Shown: positions 1 through 14,000, numbered from the stretch's first letter. The stretch: DNA of 64,000 bases from Alligator mississippiensis (GCF_030867095.1 NC_081824.1:237486719-237550718); one strand, 5' to 3'. Made by a program: numbers and translations. The notes: a model not told the origin generated them from the sequence alone.

Positions 1-1532
1 ATCCCATATGCTTTATTTTTAAAAGCAAGGATGCTGGGTCCCTTTCCTGAAGTGTAGTTAATTAAGAACTTTGTGAGTTGCACAAGTATCTTAAATTTTC
101 CTTTCCAACGTATGTTATTCAGTATTTATAGGCATTGGATTTCATTTACAAGAATGTTACCCATTCTCCTTGCTGGCTGAGGACTCTCAGAAGTCTTGTA
201 CTGTCCTGGTCCCAACTAATCTAAATGTCTTTGTGTCACCTGCATATGTTACTTTGCTACTTACACCCACTTCCAGATAACTGATAAACATAGTAAACAA
301 CCTTGTTTTTTGTACAAAACCTTCCTCAATCTATTATATTTGGGCCACAAGGAACCCCTCAAAGTTCTGGGTTGCAAGCAGAAGTCAATGGAAAAAGTTT
401 TCTGGTCTGTTTTTCAGGACATCAGACTAGACTGTAATGGATGTCTCAGGCCTCAAAACCCATGAATCTTTGATCTGACAGGAAAACAGCCTCTTGGGAT
501 TAAACAGGACCAGAACCTGGAAGTACAAGGAATGTACAATGGAAAAAAATCATAATTGTAAATCAGCTGTATTCCAAACCAAGCAGAGTAAAAAAAAAGA
601 GATCTGAAAGTCTCATAGCATCAACTTATACCTATGCATTGTCATGATGCCAGTTTTCTGTTTATTCAGTTCATGCAGAAAGACACAGTAAGGTATCAGA
701 TTTAACAGGAACATTATAGCAGAGCAACCCCAAAGAGGTGAATGTTGATTTATGCAGAGGTTGGGGAAGAAAAGAAAGGCACAAACTATGTAGATTTAAA
801 TAGCCCTCCTGTTTATTGCAACATTCAAGGCAGCTGCCTCCCTGAGATTTCCAGCCTGCTTGCGTGCACATGTGTGTGTGTGCATGCATGCACCTACATA
901 GCTAAATATACGGCATATTTTTTACATGCACATAAATACAAATGCATATACATACATACAAATATTGATGTATTATATTATAAATAAATATCATCTGCTC
1001 CCATTCATTCTACTGTGGAACCAGCCTTGAAAAACAAGACCGGACCCTCCGTGAGAGATAAGAAAGCTATCAAGACAAGGGTCATCTAGAAGTCAGTGGA
1101 GGTTTGAGCAGGGTTCTGACGTACACCTTCAACCTCAGCCCTCACCTCTTTGTGGTGAAAGTTTGCAGATGACAGGAACTGAGAGTATGGGGATGACAGG
1201 ATCTAAGAGAGCTTACCTTTCTATTTGGTAAGCACTCTTTGGCTAGCCCACAAGCACATCTTGCCAAACTGGCTTGTTGTAGCCCATCTCCTATCCTAAG
1301 CTACAGCCGCCATCAAGCCACCTGGCCAACCTACCAGCAAAGCCTCAGCAAGAAAATTCACAGCTGCCCAGGTACCTGTTTCTCAGGGCCTCACTGCCTG
1401 CCTGGTCTCCGCTCACGGGTACTGCTGCTCTCTTAAAACTTGCATGCTGAGCTCAGGCCTGACACGCTATCTGTTTAACCCACTGCTTAACCCACTGGGC
1501 TAGAATGGAGGAGGTTGCCTGTTGCATTACAG
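1..1532. other. intergenic, nothing recognised
   Basis: AT-rich sequence without a convincing exon. A short TG/TA-rich patch lies at 865-985. Confidence 0.6.
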
Positions 1533-1780
1533 CAGTAATTCCCAATCATCCTGGACTCAAGGCAACCCTCAATAACTTTTGTGAATTGAGTGGCACCCCA
1601 TACCAAAAACTAATTCATATATTACAGAGTTTACCTCCTTGTGCCAGGCAGGGATAAGCCTGAGCCTATGCTTATCTGCTTAACTCCTCACACCTTGCTT
1701 ACCTGTTCACACCTTGCACTACCCTTCAAAGGATCTTGCTGCACCATGGAGTGCTGCATCACCCTGGCTGAGAATCACTG
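1533..1780. mobile_element. hAT MITE, target duplication CATTACAG/CATTAAGT
   Basis: 248 bp with hAT-like inverted ends: CAGTAATTCCCAATC at left and GAGAATCACTG at right (reverse CAGTGATTCTC). The flanks share the first five of eight bases, with TA central. It is the weakest of the series but is supported by end similarity to 11896 and 55248. Confidence 0.6.
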
Positions 1781-1840
1781 CATTAAGTCTTCCTCACACA
1801 GGCTAGCCAGCTGCAGTGAGGGAAGAGATTAACAGCTTAG

Positions 1841-2412
1841 ATTCATAGATTCATAGATGTTAGGGTCAGAAGGGACCTCAATAGATCATCGAGTCCGACC
1901 CCCTGCATAGGCAGGAAAGAGTGCTGGGTCTAGATGACCCCATCTAGATGCTTATCTAACCTCCTCTTGAAGACCCCCAGGGTAGGGGAGAGCACCACCT
2001 CCCTTGGGAGCTCGTTCCAGACCCTGGCCACTCTAACTGTGAAGAAGTTCTTCCTAATGTCCAATCTAAATCTGCTCTCTGCTAGCTTGTGGCCATTATT
2101 TCTTGTAACCCCTGGGGGCACCTTGGTGAATAAAACCTCACCAATTCCCTTCTGTGCCCCCGTGATGAACTTATAGGCAGCCACAAGGTCGCCTCTCAAC
2201 CTTCTCTTGCGGAGGCTGAAAAGGTCCAGTTTCTCTAGTCTCTCCTCGTAGGGCTTGGTCTACAGGCCCTTAACCATACGAGTGGCCCTTCTCTGGACCC
2301 TCTCCAGGTTATCCGCATCCTTCTTGAATTGCGACGCCCAGAATTGCACGCAGTACTCCAACTGCGGTCTGACCAGCACCCGATAGAGGGGAAGTATCAC
2401 CTACTTGTAGCT
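1841..2412 (-). mobile_element. CR1 LINE, 3' fragment
   Basis: The 3' end of a chicken-repeat-1 non-LTR retrotransposon on the minus strand. The 3' terminus shows the short tandem ATTCATAG repeats (1841-1856) typical of CR1, which lacks a poly(A) tail. The body encodes the ORF2 C-terminus (2199 down to 1930) with RVWNELPREVV and GVFKRRLDKHL, hallmark CR1 end motifs. The upper end stops abruptly near 2412, a normal 5' truncation. It lies 55 bp from the 3' end of a second, longer CR1 in the same orientation. Confidence 0.93.
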
Positions 2413-2465
2413 TAATAATAGGCTTCAGGATATAGAGGCTGGAGTGTGGTGGCTTGGGGTGTTGA

Positions 2466-5400
2466 GATTCATAGATGTTTGGGTCAGAAGGGACCTTAGC
2501 AGATCATCAAGTCTGACCCCCTGCCCTGGGCAGGAAAGAGCGCTGGGGTCAGATGACCCCAGACAGGTGCATATCCAGCCTTCTCTTAAAGACCCCCAAG
2601 GTAGGGGAGCATACTACCTCCCTTGGAAGCCCATTCCAGATTCTGGCAACCCTTACCGTAAATAAGTTCCTCCTGATGTCCAGCTTAAATCTGCTCTCTG
2701 TCAGTTTGTGGCCATTGTTCCTAGTTACTCCAAGGGGCGCCCTGGTAACAGAGCATCTCTGATTCCTTGCTGCTCCCCCCTGATGAATTTGTTTTCAGCC
2801 ACAAGATCACCTCTCAGCCTTCTCTTGTAGAGATTGAAGAGATTCAGGTCTCTCAATCTCTCCTCGTAGGGCTTTGCCTGCAGGTCCCTAACCATACTAG
2901 TGGCCCTCCTCTGAACCCTCTCAGGGCTGCCCACATCCCTCTTGAAGTGCGGCACCCAAAACTGGATGCTGTACTCCAACTGTGGCCTGACCAGTCCTGC
3001 ATAGAGGGGAAGTATCACCTCCCTGGGCCTGTTTGTCATGCACCTGCTAATGCATGGTAAAGTGCGGTTAGCTTTACTGATCGCTTTGTCACATTGACAA
3101 CTCATGTTCATCTTGGTGTCAGCAATGACTCTGAGATCCTTTTCTGCTGCTGTGCTTCTGAGAAGGTCCTCCCCCAGCCCCTAAATGTGCTGCTGATTCC
3201 TTCTCCCTAGGTGTAGCACCTTGCGCTTGTCCTTGTTGAACTGCATCCTATTTTGTTCTGCCCACTTTTCCAACCTGTCCAGATCCGCCTGGATTTGTTC
3301 CCTACCCTCTTGTATGTAAACTTTGCCCCATAATTTGGTATCATCTGTGAATTTGGATAGAGTGCTTTCCACAGCCTCATCCAAGTCATTGATGAAGACA
3401 TTGAACAGCCCAAGTCCAAGGACTGAGCCTTGTAGGACTCCACTGCCTACATCTTTTCAGGTCGATACTGACCCATCCACCACCACTCTCTGGGTGTGAC
3501 CCCTAAGCCAATTTGCCCACCTGACCATGTAGTCATCTGCATCACAGCCACTCAGATTATCTGTGAGAATAGGATGAGATACTGTATCAAAGGCCTTCTT
3601 AAAATCCAAGTAGATGGCATCTACCTCGATTCCTGCGTCTAAGCATTTTGTGACCTTGTCATAAAAAGAAACAAGGTTAGTCAGGCAGGATCTACCTGTT
3701 ATGAATCAATGATGGTTGTCTTTCAGCATTGTTTTTCCTGCTGGACTTCCACAAATGTGATCCTTAATAAGCTTTTCAAAGGTTTTCCCAAGGATAGAGG
3801 TGAGACTAACTGGTCTGTAGTTACCCAGATCCTCCTTCCTCCCCTTCTTGAAAATAGGGACCCCACTGGACATTTTCCAGTCCTCTGGGACCAGACCTGA
3901 GCACCAAGAGTGCTCAAACAGCCATGCCAGTGGCTCTGCTATGACACTGGCCAATTCCTTCAGTACTCTTGGATGAAGATCATCCAGGTCTGCTGACTTA
4001 AACACATCCAGCCTCTCCAAATGTCCCTTCACTAAGTCGGCGCTAACAGTTGGTGGGCTGGTTTCTCTCCTGTACTCATCTATAATCTAATTGGGAGATT
4101 TGTCCTGATCTGTGTTCAGGAATATGGAAGCAAAAAACTCATTGGAGAGCTCAGCCTTGTCCCCGCTATCTGTCACTAATTGCCCTAGTTTGTCCTGTAG
4201 GGATGCTACCCTGCACCTTCTTTTTACTCCCTATATACCTGAAGAAGGACTTTTTGTTTTCTTTAATTTTTATTGCCAGCCTAAGTTCCATTTCTGCTTT
4301 GGCCTTTCTGACTGCCTCCCTGCAAGTGTGGGCCAAGTAGATATACTCCACCTTGGTAGCTACCCCCTGTTTCCACAGCCTGTATCCCTCTCTCTTTGCC
4401 CTTAGGCTTTCTTGGATGTCCCTGTTCAACCAAGAGAGTTTCTTGACCTCTTTGCCCCCTTTCCTGTGCAATGGGATTGTCTCCTTCTGCACCAGTAGGA
4501 TTGCTCCCTGTAGGAACGACCACCCTTCCTGGACTCCCAGCTCACCAATGCTCCTGTTCTTCAGTGCCTCACTAATTAATCTCCTGAGCACACTGAAGTT
4601 AGCCTTTCTGAAGTCTAGCCCTTCTACCCTACTGGTTATCTTTCCCACCCTATGCCGGATAGTGAATTCAGTCAAGTGATAGTCACTGTCCCCTAGGTTA
4701 CCTTGTATCAGTAGATCCCCCACCAAGTCATCCCCTGTAGCCAGGACCAAGTCCAGTAAAGTGTTTCCCCTAGTGGGACTGTATACCTCCTGTGTTAGGT
4801 GAAGGTCCTGTATGGAAGTTAAGGCCCTACATGAACGGTCAGATCTAGCTAATTGCTCCTCTCAGCAGATGTCAGGGTAGTTTAGGTTACCCGTGACAAC
4901 CATGTCCCTTGACCATATGGCCTCTGAGAGCTGCCTGGAAAATTCCAGGTCCAACTCATCCTCCTGATGTTGTAGCTCCCACTACCAAATCCTTTTTCCC
5001 CTGACCCCCTTGCATTCTGACCCACAATACCTCAAATTGCCCCTCCTCTAGTCCCATCTTGATTATGAAAGATGTATATTGCTCCTTCATATAGACAGCA
5101 ACCCCTTCCCCCCCGCATTTTCTCCCTACTCTATCATGTCTGAGCTGATAGCTCTCAATGCTTACTAGCCAATTGTGGGTCAGGTCCCACCAAGTTTCAG
5201 TTAGCCCAACTAAGTCAAAGTTCTTGTTTGCAAGCAGGAGTTCCTCCTAGCATTAGTATAGAGACACTTGATCCCCCCAATGGGTGCCCTTGGTGCCCTC
5301 CTGTCCTGATGCTTATCGGGCCCCTTAGTACTTATGTGGGCTGTTCCAGTGCTTGGCTCGTGCTTTGTTGATCCTAGGTTCTCTCTGTTGTTTGCATCCC

Positions 5401-6360
5401 CATCCCCTGATGAATCTGATTTAAAGCCCTGCATAGGAGATCAGCCAACCTGTAAGAGAACAGACTCTTACCTTTTGAAGAGAGATGAAGACCATCATGT
5501 CCCATTATGCCCCTTTCGTGGAAGTGCGGATTGTGGTCGAAGAAGTCAAAACCTGCTTGTTGGCACCAACTCCGGAGCCGCATGTTGACTTCTTTGATTC
5601 AGATGGTGTGATGCTGACCACAACCGCTGACCGGGAGGATCAATGAGAAGACCACCTGTGCCCCCATCTTCCTAAGCCTGGTCCCCAGAGCCTTGTCATC
5701 ACTCATGATATGGTTTGGACTACTCCTGGCTACATCATTTGTGCTCACATAGAGGAGGACCATGGGACAGTAGTCGGAGGACTGGATGAGGTCGGAAATC
5801 CTTGCAGCGATGTCCTGGCTCCAGGCTCTGGGCAGGCAGCCATGGGATCTGGGTAACAGGTGGGTCCCTCCATTCCTCTCAGGAGGGAGGTGCCCACCAT
5901 GATGACTCAGCATCTCTTCCTTTGGCTGCCTGGCTGACCCTCAGCCTGCATGGTGGTGGCTGTGGCTGTGGCTGTCTCCGTCTCCTCCACTGTACTCTCC
6001 TCCAGTGTTGCCAGGGCCTTGTATCTGTTCCCCAGTTGCACTGGGGAAGCTGTCTCAGCAGCACAATGTCTGGCTCTGGTGGTGACCATCTTCCATTCCT
6101 CTGCATCAGGTTCCTCTGTTGTCTCTTCACCAGATGAGTGATCCTGCAGCAAATGAAAGTACCCACCAACCTCACCCTCTGCAGCCCTGATCTCCCGCAG
6201 CCTGCTAAACTCTGTCTGGAGTTCCCTTACCTGCCTCTCCAGGGCCTCAAGCAGGGCACACATGGGACAGGTGAGGGGACTCCTGGTCCTCCTGCCACCC
6301 CCAGGTCTCAGAGGCCCTGGGTGTTGAGGGGGAGGTGTACTTCTATTGATCCAGAAAGCA
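2466..6360 (-). pseudogene. nearly full-length CR1 retrotransposon, ORFs broken
   Basis: About 3.9 kb of CR1 on the minus strand. Going 5' to 3': ORF1 at about 6263-5374, with a leucine-rich coiled coil near its start and the hydrolase/esterase-like domain (VLLYVSTND and a later GLHLSSKGKSLF); then ORF2, whose endonuclease begins near 5250 (CLYTNARR) and continues through 4750-4166; then the reverse transcriptase, with FKKGRKEDLGNYRPVSLTS (about 3850), the catalytic FTDDTKLWG in place of FADD (about 3330) and [17 protein letters not shown] (about 2990); and finally the 3' end with an ATTCATAG unit. The frames are interrupted repeatedly by stops and shifts, so it is a dead copy. Its completeness is unusual, as most CR1 copies are short 3' fragments. 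Confidence 0.92.
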
Positions 6361-9300
6361 TGAGTTAGGGTTTATGATTAGGACTGCCCTGGCTGACCCT
6401 GTGGTAAAAAGGACCTACCCATTCAGGCAGGGGAGTCTAAGGCCGCTGGATACAATCCTGACTACATTGCCCACTTGTGTGCTATTGGCTACAGAGGCCT
6501 CTCCACCCCCCACTCCTTATCCCCTCTAGCACAGTGGACCATTTGGCTGGAGCAGACCTTTGCTTCATAACCCACGCTGACACTCTGGGGCCCTTTGCCC
6601 CCAAATAGGGGCTGCTCTTCATGAATCTGCCTTGTCTGTAGGCTGACAGAGATGTCCTTTAGTTCAAGCAGAAGAAACCTCTATTTTTCAGCTCCACAAG
6701 GCCTGAGTTCAGTCCCCCAGTGACTGCAGACCCTTGAGAAGCCATGGCCACCTAGAAAGGCTGACAGGACTGAACCACATAATTTTTCTTTCTTGGTTGC
6801 TTCCATGAGGGAGGATGGGGGGCTTGCACCAGACTGCGAAGGAAGGGGTACAGCCCTGAGCCAGGGCAGGTCTGTCCTGTTCTAAAAGGAAAGATCGGGC
6901 CCTCCCCTACTCCAGGCAGTAGCCTCCATCTGCCTGCTATTTTTAAAGGCTGGTTTATTTTCAGTCTTCTTGAGCGATTTGGAAAGATTTCTCCCAAAAG
7001 AAGTGAAACTGCAGGGAGGGAAACCCAACACAATGGTCCCCGGGCACGCGGCAGCAGACACAATGGGCAGACAGAACTGTGACACAGGTCATATTCTCAC
7101 TGCTGTTTATACGGGCACTCCTGGGACTTCAGCAGCAGGAAGGGATTTTTTTCCCCTTTTGTTTTTGAGGAAAACAAAACGTAAATTTCTTTTTCTTTTT
7201 TTTTCTGTTTTGTTTGTGCGTGCCCTTTCATCCCAGCTGCAGGCAAGAATAAAGTCTGGCTGCTAGGTTTCTGTGGCAAAATCTGTGCTGCAAATTAATT
7301 TTATTTTACACTTGCAACACATTCCTGCATTCCCAGGCAGTTTGTTCCCAGCAGATTACTAGAGGCATACCGTAACCCTCACAGCACAGGTTCTTCTCTT
7401 GCCTATGTATTGAATGAGAGGGTGATAGGAAATCAGGGTGTCCAGCACAGCAGAGGCAGCCTCGCCTCTGGGTTGCTATAGAGGAATCTATCATTATTAC
7501 AGGGACACTGGTATTGTTCATTTATAATTAGTTCTCCCCATTTGGCCTAGGTGCCCTTAGATAGCTGCCGGCCCAGTCTCCTTGTTTCCCAGAGTTCTTT
7601 TATTATCTCCACCCACATGTCTGTACATTTTCTTGTCCTGACCTTTGGGCTGCACTTTGACTGTAGGGCCAGCCCTGAGCATGAAATAGTTTGAGAGCTG
7701 TCATGATACAGAGACACCTCAGAGCACACTGAGCCCTACTCTTCCTTACTTCTGTTGGCTTTGACCAGCAAGCAGCAGGGTATACAGCTCCTATGCTGGC
7801 TCCACTCCTGGGGTCAGAGGTGTGGATGGAGGAGGAGAATGCAATGCAAACTCACCTCTCTGCCTTTCTTTGCTTCCTCCCCCAGCCTGACCCAAGGTGA
7901 GAGGGTGTGGGCAGCTAGCCATTGCTTGCAAATGCTGTGCCGGGGAGCTGCCCCGGTGCTTAGCTCTGGTTGCTTCCAAACTAGTGCTCAAACTAGGAGC
8001 CCTAGAGGCTAAAGCATCCACCTGGGTGCTGTGAGTAATGCTCAGGTCTCAGGCAAGAGGTTGAAATGTAGGAGCCAGGCTCCAATTTCCCTGTAAGACT
8101 GGAACGGGGGAGGCTCTGAGAAGTATTCAATCCAGGACAGACCCCACCAGCTCCAGGGGAGTATCTGGCATGAGGAGATTGAAGTTGGCTGCTAAGTGTA
8201 GTAACCTGGCAAGCCGCTACAGAGGTGCGATGAAGAGAGAGTGAACAAAGATGCGGGGAAGTGGCAGTGGCAGAAAAGGGGGGAAGGCCAAGGGGAGGGA
8301 TCAGTCAGACAGCTTGGTCTCTTTGGGACCACTGACAGTAGCCCAGTGTCCAGCTCCCAAGGATGGCCTTGTTTGTACTGAGGGTTGAGTCTGTTCAGGA
8401 AATGTTGCACTTTCCTGTGCAAAAGCATAGCAAAAGCAAAAACAAATAAAAATAAAAAAATCAATTTTTTTTCTCCAATATTTTCAGCTTTTGGCACCAG
8501 AAAGCAAATCATTTTGAATGTCTAGCAGTCTTCAACTGAAAAGCAACAAATGTTAGCTGCTTGGGCAAGATTTTTGTTTTGTTTTGTTTTACTGAATTTT
8601 TGCAGCCAACTGGGTGAAACATTTGCCAAAAACTGAAATATTTTCGGTTTGAAACAAACACAAGACACATGGTTGGAAGTGGTACTTCCTGAGGAAATTT
8701 CCATTGTGATAAAAGAGACTTTTTTATTTATTTCAAAAGAGAAAAAAAAGGAAAATTTCAGCTGGCTCTTCTAGTAATTATCAGAGATCAGGACCCTGGA
8801 AGCTGTTCCTGCTTTGCACAGATAATAGGGTCCACATTTGCCACAATAAGGGAGTCTTGACAAAGCTGACAGAAATTCCTTCTGAACCATTAGTTGCCTG
8901 CCTGCTTTAATCTCTCGTGTGGAAGGATGCTCTTGATTTCAGAGTTGGATCAGGGAGTCATGACTGATCTGATTGACTCTAAGCTAAAGAAGGGAAACCT
9001 GGGGCAGCAAGCTCACTGGAGACTCCACTTCCATGAACCTATCCCCACAAGCATGCTTGCCATGGCCCCTTACTCACATAAGATCTTTCTTTGTGTGCTC
9101 AATATCAAAAGATGCTTGGGGAGAATGGAATCCATCTACAGTCCTTTGGGAGCTCACCCAACACTTCCTATCATTTGACGTGGTCTGTCTGGGCAGTGTT
9201 CAGTCAAGAGGATGGCATGAGTATGCCTGCCCAGCAAAGGAAAGGCCTGATTGGAGGAGGTACCAGTATGCTGTGATGGCATGGAGAACAGGAGCAGAGT

Positions 9301-9897
9301 GGATGTCATAGTAGGGCCTTCAGCATGTGCTAGCAACTGGAGTACAAATGCCCCAGAAGTCCACAACCTGGACACATACTTTGGATGCCACAGTGTGCAA
9401 AGCCCATGTATGTCACTACAGCTCCATGCTATTGTCAGCTGGGATAACTAGTCTGAGTTGGCAGAAGTACGCTAACACAGGGTTTAGGTATGCTTTGGCT
9501 GTGCCCATGTGGAAGTCTGAAGGCGTTTTGCTTTGCTGGGACTTACCTGGGCCAGAGTCAGATCAGGCCACGTCAGAGCAGGATCCCATCTTGGACTCGC
9601 CACACCACATAACTTTGCTCCAAGGCAGGGGAAGTCAAATGTTCTCAGTCCCCACAACTAGTTGTACTTTGTTTGAAGTGCCCCTTATTTTCAGTGGGCC
9701 CATCAGAAAGTCTTGGACAATTTCTTTCTGCAGACTTAACTCTTGTGCAGGATAAAACAAGAGTTTAACCAACAGACCTTCCTCTTCACACTGTTTTCCC
9801 TGGCCTTATCATCCCTGCTGGTTGCACTCCCACCCTGTTTCAGGATATCCCTCTAGGTTCTTGCTGTCTGAGAGAGAGACTCCCTCTGGGAACAGGT
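6361..9897. other. intergenic, nothing recognised
   Basis: Only short, overlapping open frames. No splice-bounded exon, RNA gene or clear repeat family was seen. Confidence 0.55.
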
Positions 9898-10568
9898 AGG
9901 GTTACCATATTTCCAGCTCCAAAAAAGAGGACACCTGTGGCGGGAAGAGGGGGGGAAATATGATGGTGCAGGGGGGCAGTGACATGCTGGTGCCCTGCCC
10001 CTGCCCATTCTGTTGCCCCTTACTGACAAGCCACACACCCCCAGCCCTTACTCCAGACCCACTGACCCCAGCCTTGCCAGTGCCCCTCACTCCAAAACAG
10101 CCGTACCCTGTCCCCCACCCCTTCCTGGTGCCCCTCTCTCCTGACCTGCAACCCCCTGGTGCTGCCAGTTCCCTGCACACCCAGCCCACACTCACCCATC
10201 CCATCCCCCGTGTCCCTCACTCCTGATCCGCAGCCCCCTGCCCCCCTCCCAGCCCTGCTAGTGCCCCTCACTCCTGACCTGCAGCCCCCTGGCCCCACAG
10301 CCCTGCTGCTCAAGCAGCTCCTGCATTTCACATGGGCCAGCTGTCACACACACACACACACCCTCCCTCTACCTGGTTGCCAGAACCTGTGTGGAGACCA
10401 TGTGACCCCCGTCAGCCAATCACCTTGCCCCCTGCTCCCTGGCTCAAAGCAGCCAGCCCGGAAGAGCAGAAAACCTGGACATTTGCTCTTATTTTAAAAA
10501 CCCGCCCAGATGCAGCACAGGGGGCCAAAAAAGAGGACATGTCCAGGAAAACCCAGATGTGTGGTACC
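9898..10568. mobile_element. DNA-transposon-like element with C-rich tandem core
   Basis: The left end AGGGTTACCATATTTCC and right end CCAGATGTGTGGTACCT are inverted-repeat-like; each is followed inward by an aaaaaagaggaca block in direct orientation. The core 10035-10320 has about four imperfect repeats of a C-rich unit starting 'gtgcccctcactcctgacctgcagcccc'. Open frames on both strands here come from the lack of A/T-rich stops. Superfamily not assigned. Confidence 0.55.
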
Positions 10569-10823
10569 TAAATAGAAACAACTGTTCACATTGTGATCTG
10601 TCCTCTCTAAAGGGGAGCGCATCCATCATCTTGCAGTGTCCTTTCTCACCCACCTGGAGTTGGCTCCAAAGGCTTCTTTTGTATTCTGTTCATTTTTAAG
10701 CTCTTTTTCTTTTGACCTTTATTGTTCTCAGAGATGCTGTTTTTCTAATCTCATACAGATTTCCCTGAACTGGCTTTTGCTGGTGGGAGCTGTGCTGCCT
10801 ATGCCATTGAAGGAACTGGCTAA

Positions 10824-11574
10824 GGCTAGGAACAGACACTCAAAAAGCCTGAGGCTGAATTGATTCAATCTTTGCAGGTTAGGCTAACCTGGCTAGGCAA
10901 AATCAATTTTGTAACTGGACAGACATCTCAGAAATGCAGGCACATGCCTGCAGTGGCTTAGGCTAGAAGCTGGGGGGGTGCTAAAACACCCCTCCTTCCA
11001 TACCATGGAGCTGAGGGGGACATGAGGAGCTCTGATTAGCCCAGCAGGGAATTAATGACAAACAGTGTTTATCACCCAATTAAGAAAACAGCAGAGGGAC
11101 ATTACCAGCTACTTGTTGATTCTGCCTGTTGATTATACTGTTGCTTCAGCACTGACCAGAGCCACCATGTGGTCTGCTAGCTAATACACAGACACCTCCT
11201 CGGCAAGGCAGAGGGGAGGGGGGAATTCCTGCTTAGCAGGGAGTGCTGAGGTGAGGGGTGGAGCTCCAGCCAGGAAGCAGAGGGGAGGAGCCCGCTTTGC
11301 TGTGGAGCAGAGAGCCCCACCCAGCTCAGAGAGCATGCCAGGATGCTGGGGGTGTCTACTTTATCTTAAACCAGCAAGGGGTGTGTGACAGATATTGCAT
11401 AAACCAATTTGAGCCAAATCAGTTAATTCTGATACTACATTGAACCAGGTTGATCTGAAACCGGTTTCAGCCATTCTCAAACTGGTTTATGTGCATTGAA
11501 CATCTGTTCTGTTACAGGTTTAAACCAGTTTCTGATCATTTAAACTATTTTATGTGTAATGTCTGTCCCTAGCC
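10824..11574. mobile_element. Harbinger-like MITE with TAA target duplication
   Basis: 751 bp. The ends GGCTAGGAACAGACA and TGTCTGTCCCTAGCC are inverted with one mismatch over 15 bp. TAA lies on both sides (10821-10823, 11575-11577). A 3-bp TWA duplication is the hallmark of PIF/Harbinger transposons, of which crocodilians carry many MITEs. The interior has repeated AAACTGGTTT / AAACCAGTTT motifs and no transposase. Confidence 0.78.
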
Positions 11575-11895
11575 TAAATGTTCAGAAAACAAGTTACACT
11601 TGACAGGGGACAATGCCCAATAGCAGCCAGGGGCCTGTAGTTAGTCTCCCAGTCTCAGAGCTGTCAGTTTTCATGAGTTAGCTATGTGTTTTGTAACATT
11701 TGGTGTTTTTTCTTAAAGTCCCAGCTCCTGGAGTCATGTGATTGTGAGAGACTCTCAGCTGTCTTTTAAAAAAATTCTAAGTTCCCAGCCCTTGTGCAAA
11801 ATAAATCTCATGATTTTTACACTAGCCCCATTATTTGGGGGAGCCAGCTCATGGTTTTGGGATGCTTTTTAGCAGTAGTGGTTCCATACTTAAGG

Positions 11896-12196
11896 TAGTG
11901 ATTCTGAGCCAGGATGCCATAGTACCCTGGGGTGCCTTGAGATCCTTTCAAAGATTCTGTGGAGTGTCATGCAACATTGGCACTGCTAGGCGTGCAAACA
12001 TGATTCACAAGATAAACCAGAGATTTCAAACAGGAGTCCATAATGTAAAAAACCATTCTGACCTGTGGTAGTCCTTCTGAATCCTTTTCAATAGCACAGT
12101 TGTACTATCATTTTTCTGTAGTCTAAAAACAAGTGAAAGCTGAGAGCTGGCATTTTCTGAGGGATGCCTTGAATCTAAAAAGTTTGAGAACCACTG
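11896..12196. mobile_element. hAT MITE, target duplication ACTTAAGG/TATTAAGG
   Basis: 301 bp with ends TAGTGATTCTGAGCC and GTTTGAGAACCACTG. The flanking 8-mers match at the last six positions. The interior is AT-rich and non-coding. Confidence 0.72.
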
Positions 12197-14000
12197 TATT
12201 AAGGAGTTAGGGATCAAGAGTAACAGCAATTTTACCCCCTTTTTCCCTTTGTAGCAGACACATAAGGCAGAGGACATGCCCCTCTGTGGTCTTACCAAGA
12301 TACGCCTGAGTCACACTACACCTGGAACCCCTGCATTAAGCCATCTTCCTATGCCAGTTTGGGAAGGTTGACTGTGAACACTCTTTTTAAAGGCAAACCA
12401 GTCCCTCCTGGGTTTGGATATTCATGGCCACAGATTATTGTTTGCTTTTAGTCATCGTTTAAACTTTTCACATGAACAGATTTCTAATCAGATGGCAACA
12501 GGGAACAGTGCCATCCTTACAAAAAGATTGCACTTCTCCAGCATTCATATGAAATGCCACAAATATGAAAACCAGACCTTGGAGGGGAGAGGGGAAACTG
12601 AAATGACTCACAGTGGATGGCACAGTTATTGAATGCCCCATTTAATTGTTTGCACATGTCTTGTATGTCACAAATTTGCACTAGTAAATAATCTGCAAAG
12701 AGACAGGCTTAGAAAATAGTCTCATGTCCCAGGAACAGACTTCAATTTACATCTAACAAAAATGGTGCTTAGCTTCTCCTTGCAGAGAACAGAGGCTGAT
12801 TGCCCTGCTTGTGTTGAATACCAGCTCCTTCCAGAAATCAACTCACTGACATCCATGCTCTAGAGAAGTCAGAGCAATTGAGTCAGATGTGCCACTCTGC
12901 AGCATTTTGCCTCTGAAATGTGTTGTAATTCTTACCTGAACTGTTTCTGTCCCCACTCAGGGTAGAGGAATGGGTAGGGCTTTGACTGACAAAAAACCAG
13001 AGGGCTCAACAATCACACCAACATGGCAATGCTCAGCCTTGCCTCTTTATCACAATGGTGACTATTGTTTGTAAAGCCCCATCTCTCAGAGTCATGTGGT
13101 TCTGAGAGATTCAGCTTTCTTTTTTCTTTCTCTTATGATGAGAAAAAAAAGCAGAAAGCTGGAACATGTGAGCCTCATAGGTTAAAAAATAGATGGCACC
13201 TAAAATGGATCCAGAATTCACTTTATTTTAAATCTTATAGTATATAAACCACTCTCTTTCTTTTCAGAGCCTGACTTGTGATTTTTGACTGCTTAGGGTT
13301 GGTGAGGCCGTCAACAGGAACTGGATGCATTGTATGGAAATTCTGGTGGGAAGAAGGAGGGTTCTAGGGCAGCTCATTCTTCCAGAGCAGAGTTGATTAC
13401 TCTGCAGTCATACTGCACTTGCACCCGGCAGACCCACTTAGAACCAGGACCCCGCTATGCTAAAATATGTTAACATACTGATGTTGCCAACCTCCACAAA
13501 TGCTATCATAAGTGTCACGGTACTTGGTATTTTTCTCAAATCCACAAACTCTGCTATTATATTTAGAGCCTCTTGGCTGCAAAGAAAAGCATGAAACCCT
13601 GACCTAGAAAAAATGGAGTCCAGACTTTCTCTCAAAAGTCTCATGAATTCTAAGCCAATCTTGTGATTTATTGAAGCCTGACTCAGGCTATTGAAACATA
13701 TAGGGTTAGAGAGATGTAGTCAGGCAGAAGGCGGGTAGATTTGTACCTTTAGGGTGTCTTTACACATGCTCTGGGAGGAGAAGGAGATAATTGAATTAGA
13801 GCAGGTCTCAGGACCCACTTTAATTAAAAAGCAGAGTCTCATGTATTCAGCGTCCCATGCTTCAAAATGGGGGGGAGGGGGAGGCTTGAACTAAAGCTTG
13901 TTCGACAAGCTTTAAAGTGCCCCCACTGCTTTTTTAAAGCATGGGGATGCTGAATACACAAGACACCGAGGCTGCTGGAATGTGCTAATTAGCATGCTTC

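Noticed and set aside
9902..10571. Several Pro-rich frames of about 100 codons
   Set aside because: They come from the C-rich tandem core of a transposon-like element, where A/T-rich stop codons are rare.
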